Shown here: positions 56,541 through 57,141 of the stretch, piece by piece
How the letters are laid out: every line of letters begins with the position of its first letter
How positions within the stretch are numbered: the first letter of the stretch is position 1
Source: Acidobacteria bacterium OLB17
Lineage (GTDB): Bacteria > Acidobacteriota > Blastocatellia > Pyrinomonadales > Pyrinomonadaceae
Assembly (NCBI GenBank): GCA_001567505.1
Contig: LLEU01000050.1
Location: forward strand, 1-57,141
DNA length: 57,141 nucleotides
Reading direction: 5' to 3'
Made by a program: the position numbers and the translations under genes
The notes under the pieces: generated by a model
Seen by the model: the letters and a program-made list of their open reading frames with translations, nothing else
Database searches by the model: none
What the model was told of the DNA's origin: nothing

Positions 56541-57141
56541 TGCCTGAATTTTCCCTAAAGAACTTTGCGTTGCTGGCCGTTTTTCTTGCGGTCGCGGCCG
56601 CTCTCTGCGTGGCTTACGGTTATTTCATCGAACCGCGGCGGCTCGTCATCACGAACGAGGAGATCCGCCTAAAAGATTGGCCGCAAGCTCTTGATAAATA
56701 CAAGATCGTCGCGATAGGTGACATACATGCGGGCTCGAACGGCGTCGATCGCGAAAAGCTTCGCCGCATCGTCGCGGAGGCGAACGCACAGCGGCCCGAC
56801 CTGATCGTGCTCTTGGGCGATTACGTCTCAGAGAAAAGCGAAACGGAACTTCGGATGCCGATCGCGGAGATCGCGGACGGCCTCTCGGGCCTCGCCGCAC
56901 GCGACGGAGTGCTCGCCGTGCTCGGCAATCACGACGGCGCGACCTGCCCAAGCTGCGTGAAGCGGGAATTCACACGCGTCGGCATCGAACGTCCTTGAGA
57001 ATCAGGTCGTCAAGGTCTCAACGCCCGACGGCGCGTCGTTCCGCCGTGATCGGTTTGCCCGACCATATGCAGCTTACCTACTGGAAAGTTTTCTCCGACA
57101 ACGCGAAACGTGCGCTTCTGCCGACCGAAGGCACGGGCCCC
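56540..57141 (+). CDS. Membrane-anchored metallophosphoesterase, truncated and indel-ridden
   Basis: Calcineurin-like phosphoesterase, cut by the window end. GTG 56540 overlaps the UbiD stop. A membrane helix (LLAVFLAVAAALCVAYGYF) is followed by GDIHAGSNGVDREK, LIVLLGDYVSEKSE and VLGNHDG, the first three metal motifs. After about 56940 the frame changes several times: DLPKLREA, FTRVGIE, LENQVVKVSTPDG and IGLPDHMQLTYWKVFSD are read in different frames. At least three indels lie in 130 bp, so the sequence is least reliable here. YkuE/YaeI-like enzymes act on lipid-linked substrates. Confidence 0.75.

Overview
The window looks like a chromosomal piece of a Gram-negative, free-living bacterium. 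My best guess is Acidobacteriota, class Blastocatellia. This rests on the mix of families: LPS export genes, a VWFA-related secreted protein, a TPI-SecG-tRNA-Leu block, an N-acetylornithine-type arginine operon, and Rhs-like toxin tips typical of that group. It is recognition by eye, not a database result. Housekeeping genes are GC-rich; the 44.5-52.6 kb stretch is visibly more AT-rich.

Layout. 0-10 kb (+): RNase J, a PLP decarboxylase, a DUF3592-like membrane protein, an SDR, UppP, RecJ, then a very large LptC/LptA-type protein and LptB. 10.9-17.2 kb (+): rpoN, hpf, short HprK, rapZ, a mannose-type EIIA and HPr (a PTS-type regulatory set next to sigma-54), then arginase and D-Ala-D-Ala ligase. 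17.2-22 kb (-): three secreted proteins, a glycosyltransferase and a TolC-like protein. 22-29.2 kb (+): gap, an S41 peptidase, pgk, a YitT-type protein, tpiA, secG, tRNA-Leu(GAG) and a bidirectional terminator. 29.2-34.8 kb (-): an arginine operon, argR - P-loop protein - argC - argD - argF' - argB, with ATGA overlaps and a double ArgR operator. 34.8-39.7 kb (-): an Mla-type lipid transport operon (MlaD/F/E), then an ECF sigma, anti-sigma and Spy-like protein. 40-44.4 kb: a lone hydrolase, archaeal/eukaryal-type ProS, proline dehydrogenase and small proteins.

44.4-52.6 kb (+) is an accessory island. It holds at least four displaced copies of pieces of one conserved Rhs-like C-terminal region. 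Three are fused to different effector domains (two HExxH metallopeptidases and one M23-like domain). Each is followed by different exported or lipoprotein genes that are candidate immunity proteins. No delivery gene or transposase is present, so it reads as a reservoir of toxin tips. From 52.7 kb to the end (+) come thiolase, 3-hydroxybutyryl-CoA dehydrogenase, a UbiD-family decarboxylase and a metallophosphoesterase cut by the window end.

At least ten housekeeping genes (rnj, rpoN, thiolase, mce and others) are split by single-base indels, often in homopolymers. I read these as sequence errors and describe the restored genes. Coordinates for such genes span the whole restored frame.
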